Of a stretch of DNA of 53,781 nucleotides, positions 50,248 to 53,781 are shown one piece after another. Position 1 is the first letter of the stretch, and each line of letters begins with the position of its first letter. The notes beneath the pieces are model-generated. The model was not told the DNA's origin. It worked only from the letters and a program-made list of their open reading frames with translations, and did not search any database. The translations under genes were made by a program, and so were the position numbers. Origin of the DNA: DASUUI01 sp964577965 (GTDB lineage: Bacteria; Gemmatimonadota; Gemmatimonadetes; Gemmatimonadales; Gemmatimonadaceae); assembly GCA_964577965.1 (NCBI GenBank), contig CAZOAT010000008.1, forward strand, positions 1-53,781, written 5' to 3'.

Positions 50248-50289
50248 TCGCAGTTCGTGCCTTGTCTCATCCGTTAACTACGCGCCACG

Positions 50290-51213
50290 TTGCCTGACTG
50301 CCCGCACCGCGATTTCCTCGCGATCCCCGACTTCTCCACCGAGGAGCTGCACGCGCTCTTCGATCTGGCCGAAAGCATGCGCCGCCGAACCTACCCGCTG
50401 CGTCCGCTAGCAGGGAAGTCGCTTGCAATGATCTTCATGAAGGCCTCCACCCGCACACGGGTGTCGTTCGAAGTCGGGATGTGGCAGCTCGGCGGGCACG
50501 CGCTCTTCCTCTCGCCGCGCGACGTGCAGCTCGGCAGGGGCGAGCCGATCGCCGATACCGCGCGCGTGCTGTCCCGCTACGTCGATGGGATCATGATCCG
50601 CACGTTCTCCCATTCCGAAGTCGAGGAGTTCGCGGAGTTCTCCGGAGTCCCGGTCATCAACGGCCTCACCGACCTGCTGCACCCCTGCCAGGTCCTCGCC
50701 GACGTGCTCACTATCCGGCAGAACCTCGGCGACATCGCAAAAACGAAGGTCGCGTGGATCGGGGACGGCAACAACATGGCGAACTCGTGGCTGAACGCCG
50801 CATTGCGGCTCGGCTTCGAGCTGCGGCTGGCGTGCCCGGAAGGGTACGAGCCGAACGCGGCGATCCTCGAGCGGGCGAAGACGGAGGCCGCGATCACGCT
50901 AGTCCGTGATCCTGCCGAGGCCGCTGAAGGGGCCGACGTCGTGAGCACCGACGTCTGGGCGTCGATGGGCCAGGAGGAGGAGCAGGCTGCCCGTTCGGAA
51001 GCGTTCGCTGGCTACGTCGTTGATGAGGCGCTGATGGATCGTGCCTCGCCGCGCGCGATCTTCCTGCACTGCCTTCCGGCACATCGTGGTGAGGAAGTCA
51101 CCGAAGGTGTGATCGACGGACCCTGGTCACGCGTCTGGGACGAAGCCGAGAACCGGCTCCACGTGCAGAAGGCTGTTATGGCCGTTCTGATGGGCGGAGA
51201 GCGACTGACGTAG
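50290..51213 (+). CDS. argF: Ornithine carbamoyltransferase
   Basis: 307 residues, TTG start. The carbamoyl-phosphate loop reads MKASTRTRVSFEVGM, followed by DVQLGRGEPIADTARVLSRYVDGIMIRT, the HPCQ-containing LLHPCQVLADVLTI, the ornithine-side VAWIGDGNNMANSWLNAA and the hallmark HCLPAHRGEEVT. This is true ornithine carbamoyltransferase and not the N-acetyl/succinyl variant. It makes citrulline from ornithine and carbamoyl phosphate in the arginine pathway. No other arg gene lies in the window. The TTG has no clear Shine-Dalgarno sequence. Confidence 0.95.
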   Translation: MPDCPHRDFLAIPDFSTEELHALFDLAESMRRRTYPLRPLAGKSLAMIFMKASTRTRVSFEVGMWQLGGHALFLSPRDVQLGRGEPIADTARVLSRYVDGIMIRTFSHSEVEEFAEFSGVPVINGLTDLLHPCQVLADVLTIRQNLGDIAKTKVAWIGDGNNMANSWLNAALRLGFELRLACPEGYEPNAAILERAKTEAAITLVRDPAEAAEGADVVSTDVWASMGQEEEQAARSEAFAGYVVDEALMDRASPRAIFLHCLPAHRGEEVTEGVIDGPWSRVWDEAENRLHVQKAVMAVLMGGERLT

Positions 51214-51216
51214 CGC

Positions 51217-51275
51217 GCCGCTGGCGATCGTTCATTCCGGCCGTCGCGACCATACTATACGATCGCCCCCGGCGG
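51217..51275. repeat. Long imperfect inverted repeat after argF
   Basis: GGCGATCG (51223-51230) and CGATCGCC (51260-51267) are perfect complements 29 bases apart, flanked by GCCGC (51217-51221) and GCGGC (51271-51275). The loop holds CATACTATAC, which resembles a -10 box. It may end argF transcription or act as an operator for the kinase genes; no T-run is present. Confidence 0.4.
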
Positions 51276-51366
51276 CTGGCATGTGACTACGTTCCATAGG
51301 TGGGCGGCCGAGCGGGGCTGACGCAGGCGCTTCCCGGGCCGGATATTAGAGGCAATCCAGAGAATC

Positions 51367-53523
51367 GTGACTTCATCGACTCCCCCGGTGGGCGCCCTCG
51401 GCGACCACTACACTATAGAACGTGAGATCGGCCGCGGCGGCATGGCGACGGTGTATCGCGCGCACGACCGGCGGCACGAACGCAGCGTGGCGGTGAAGGT
51501 GCTGAACCGGGACGTCGCGGCCGCAATCGGCACCGACAGGTTCCTGCAGGAGATCAAGACCGCAGCGAGTCTCACGCACCCGCACATCGTGCCGGTGCAC
51601 GACTCGGGTCAGGCGGACGGCATGCTGTTCTACGTCATGCCGCACATCGAGGGTGGGAGCCTGCGCGATAGACTCGCACGCGAGAAGCGCATTCCGCTCG
51701 CCGAAGTCGTCCGGATGACGCGGCAGATCGCGGCCGCGCTGGATTTCGCTCACAGGCACGGCGTAGTTCACCGCGACATCAAGCCGGAAAACATCATCCT
51801 GTACGAGGGGGAGCCGCTCATCCTCGATTTCGGAATCGCCAAGGCGATCAGTGAAGCGGGTGGCGACAATCTCACGCGTACCGGGATAGCGATCGGAACA
51901 CCGGCGTACCTGAGCCCTGAGCAGGGGAGCGGTGAGACCGTCATCGACGGCCGAAGCGACCAGTACAGCCTCGCCTGCATGGTTTACGAGATGCTTGCCG
52001 GGACTCCGCCATTCATCGCCGCCACACCACAGAAGGTGATCGCGATGCGGTTCACTCAGAAGGTGAAGCCGCTCACAGGAACGAATGGCAGCATTCCGGC
52101 AGCGGTCTCGGATGTCGTGCTTAAGGCGCTCGCCCTGGAGCCGTCCGGGCGGTACGCAACCTCCAGCGAGTTTGCTCAGGCGCTCGCACAGGCAGCTGGT
52201 CCGGAAACAGTGCCTGCGTCCGACTCCGGCAAGCGGTCGGTAGCGGTGCTTCCCTTCACGAACATGAGTGCCGATCCGGAGAACGAGTATTTCACCGACG
52301 GCATCGCCGAGGAGATCATCAACGCCCTGATGAAGGTGCGTGCGCTGGATGTGGCATCGCGGACGTCGGCGTTCGCCTTCAAGGGATCGAAGGAGGACAT
52401 CGGCTCGATAGGACGGAAGCTGAAGGTGAACACCGTCCTGGAAGGCAGCGTCCGCAAGTCCGGGAACCGACTGAGGATCTCGGCTCAGCTCATTGACGTC
52501 GTCACCGGCTTCCATCTATGGTCGGAGCGGTACGACAGGGAAATGCAGGACGTTTTCGCGATCCAGGACGAGATCGCGACCAGTATCGCCAACGCGTTGA
52601 AGATCGTTCTGACGGAGAAGGAAGAGGCGGCGATCAAGAAGATTCCGACGCAGAGTGTTCGCGCATACGAGTACTACCTGCGTGGCAGGCAGCTCTTCCA
52701 TCAGCGGAGGCCAGAAACGCTGGACGCGGCTGAGGACATGTATCGCCGCGCGATTGCGCTGGATCCAGACTACGCGCTGGCGTATACGGGACTCGCCGAC
52801 TGCTCGGCGTTCCGGTTCTTCGAGCATGCGGGGGGCGATGAGGCACTCGCTCAGGCTGAAGCGGCAAGCAGCCGTGCACTGAAACTCGACCCGGAGCTCG
52901 CGGAAGCCCACGCGTCACGTGGACTGACGCTCACGTATCAGCGACGGTTCGATGAGGCTTTCAGGGAGTTCGAGCGGGCGATGGAACTGGACCCGAATCT
53001 GTATGAGGCGCCGTGGTACTACGCGCGTGCGCTCCAGGCGGAAGGCAAACTGGAACAGGCCTCGGAGCTCTACGAGAAAGCAGCCGGCCTGCGACTCGAC
53101 GACTATCAGGCGCTCATATTCGCTGCAGTGGCGTATTCGGGGTTGGGGCGCCGGGAGAAAGCCGCGGACGCATACAGGAGAGGGCTCGCGGCCGCGGAGC
53201 GCACGATTTCGCTGAACCCCGGCGACTCGCGCGCGATGTATCTCGGAGCCAACGCTCTGGAGCGGCTTGGCGACTCGCAACGCGCGGAAGAGTGGGCACG
53301 GCGCGCTGTGCAGACAGATCCCTCGCATCCGCTGCTGTTGTACAACGTGGCGTGCTTTCACGCGACGGCCGGCCGGCCCGGCCTGGCGCTCGACCATCTC
53401 GAGCGGGCGATGGAGCTTGGGATGCGTAACGTTGACTGGCTGATGACCGATCCGGACCTCGAATCGATACGGCGTGATCCGCGCTTTCAGGCGCTGCTCA
53501 CTGAGAAGACACCAGCCAGCTGA
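51367..53523 (+). CDS. Ser/Thr protein kinase with TolB-like and TPR domains
   Basis: 718 residues, GTG start. The kinase domain (about 12-280) has the Gly-rich loop IGRGGMATVYRAHDR, the Lys in VAVKVL, HRDIKPENI with catalytic Asp137, DFGIAKA and GTPAYLSPEQ. A linker with no membrane helix leads to a TolB/FlgO-like domain (about 292-410; SVAVLPFTNMSADPENEYFTDGIAEEI, VLEGSVRKSGNRLRISAQLI). TPR repeats fill 430-718. Such proteins are common in Gemmatimonadota and Acidobacteriota; targets are not known. It is cytosolic by sequence. A second kinase of the same type starts 8 bp downstream. Confidence 0.93.
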   Translation: MTSSTPPVGALGDHYTIEREIGRGGMATVYRAHDRRHERSVAVKVLNRDVAAAIGTDRFLQEIKTAASLTHPHIVPVHDSGQADGMLFYVMPHIEGGSLRDRLAREKRIPLAEVVRMTRQIAAALDFAHRHGVVHRDIKPENIILYEGEPLILDFGIAKAISEAGGDNLTRTGIAIGTPAYLSPEQGSGETVIDGRSDQYSLACMVYEMLAGTPPFIAATPQKVIAMRFTQKVKPLTGTNGSIPAAVSDVVLKALALEPSGRYATSSEFAQALAQAAGPETVPASDSGKRSVAVLPFTNMSADPENEYFTDGIAEEIINALMKVRALDVASRTSAFAFKGSKEDIGSIGRKLKVNTVLEGSVRKSGNRLRISAQLIDVVTGFHLWSERYDREMQDVFAIQDEIATSIANALKIVLTEKEEAAIKKIPTQSVRAYEYYLRGRQLFHQRRPETLDAAEDMYRRAIALDPDYALAYTGLADCSAFRFFEHAGGDEALAQAEAASSRALKLDPELAEAHASRGLTLTYQRRFDEAFREFERAMELDPNLYEAPWYYARALQAEGKLEQASELYEKAAGLRLDDYQALIFAAVAYSGLGRREKAADAYRRGLAAAERTISLNPGDSRAMYLGANALERLGDSQRAEEWARRAVQTDPSHPLLLYNVACFHATAGRPGLALDHLERAMELGMRNVDWLMTDPDLESIRRDPRFQALLTEKTPAS

Positions 53524-53531
53524 CCGCTGCC

Positions 53532-53781
53532 ATGACTGCCCCCTCGACCGCTCTTCCGAACATCGGCTCTTCGTACTCCATCGAGGGCGAGGTGGGCCGT
53601 GGCGGCATGGCGACAGTGTACCGCGCACTCGACCGGCGGCATCACCGGAGCGTCGCGGTGAAGGTGCTCAACAGGGAAGTGGCCGCCGCACTCGGCAGTA
53701 CGCGATTCCTGCAGGAGATCACGACTGCAGCCGGACTCAGCCACCCGAACATCGTGCCCGTACACGATTCGGGCGAGCACG
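53532..53781 (+). CDS. Second Ser/Thr protein kinase, cut by window end
   Basis: 83 codons are visible. The N-terminus has GRGGMATVYRALDRRHHRSVAVKVLNREVAAALGSTRFLQEI and HPNIVPVHDSGEH, almost the same as the preceding kinase at the matching place. It starts from the ATG at 53532, 8 bp after the first kinase. The catalytic loop and C-terminal domains are outside the window. This is a tandem duplication and the two are probably co-transcribed. Confidence 0.85.
   Translation, partial: MTAPSTALPNIGSSYSIEGEVGRGGMATVYRALDRRHHRSVAVKVLNREVAAALGSTRFLQEITTAAGLSHPNIVPVHDSGEH

Noticed and set aside
1..53781. CRISPR arrays, tRNA or rRNA genes and insertion sequences
   Set aside because: Intergenic gaps are short and none holds spaced repeats, cloverleaf-like sequence or terminal inverted repeats with a transposase.

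Overview
The window is a high-GC bacterial chromosome segment carrying ordinary housekeeping genes: shikimate and arginine biosynthesis, topoisomerase I, TrmFO, XerC and HslUV. Several family combinations point to a Gemmatimonadota-like organism: two DUF5916 (CBM9-like N-terminus) outer-membrane proteins, TolB/TPR-type Ser/Thr kinases, DUF885 and M20 exported peptidases, TldD/PmbA paralogs with Tat signals, and frequent GTG/TTG starts. This is inferred from gene content only. No tRNA, rRNA, CRISPR array, insertion sequence, integrase of a mobile element or compositional island was found. The XerC is the housekeeping type.

Region 1 (1-22 kb) is an envelope and secreted-hydrolase neighbourhood. 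It holds an AcfC-like periplasmic binding protein (cut by the left edge), a membrane protein with two HxHP modules, two DUF5916 proteins of nearly equal length, an MsbA-type ABC exporter, a DUF885 metallopeptidase-like protein, a PhzF-family protein, an M20 peptidase and a DUF1624/HGSNAT-like acyltransferase. A tight three-gene operon follows: two Tat-signal TldD proteases and one PmbA/TldE-like partner without a signal. An esterase, an M48 lipoprotein protease and a CorC/HlyC-type protein close the region.

Region 2 (23.4-40.5 kb) is a type IV pilus locus. It starts with a PilS-PilR-like two-component pair. Next come a GT2 polyprenyl-phosphate-sugar synthase-like enzyme, a GT-C membrane glycosyltransferase and a divergent methyltransferase. 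Two tandem major-type pilins, three minor pilins (PilV/W/X-like), pilMNOPQ and an 801-residue lipoprotein follow, ending in a strong intrinsic terminator. A -24/-12 (sigma-54) promoter-like site lies about 100 bp before the first pilin, which fits control by the NtrC-family regulator. The glycosyltransferases sit between the regulators and the pilins, which suggests a pilin-glycosylation module. The motor genes (pilB, pilC, pilT, pilD) are not in the window.

Region 3 (40.6-53.8 kb) holds aroC-aroK, topA (with a histone-H1-like repeat tail), trmFO, xerC, two small uncharacterised genes, hslV-hslU, argF and two tandem Ser/Thr kinases, the second cut by the right edge. Several genes (hslV, aroC, possibly topA and pilV) have a -10-like hexamer only about six bases before the start codon and no Shine-Dalgarno sequence, which suggests leaderless mRNAs.
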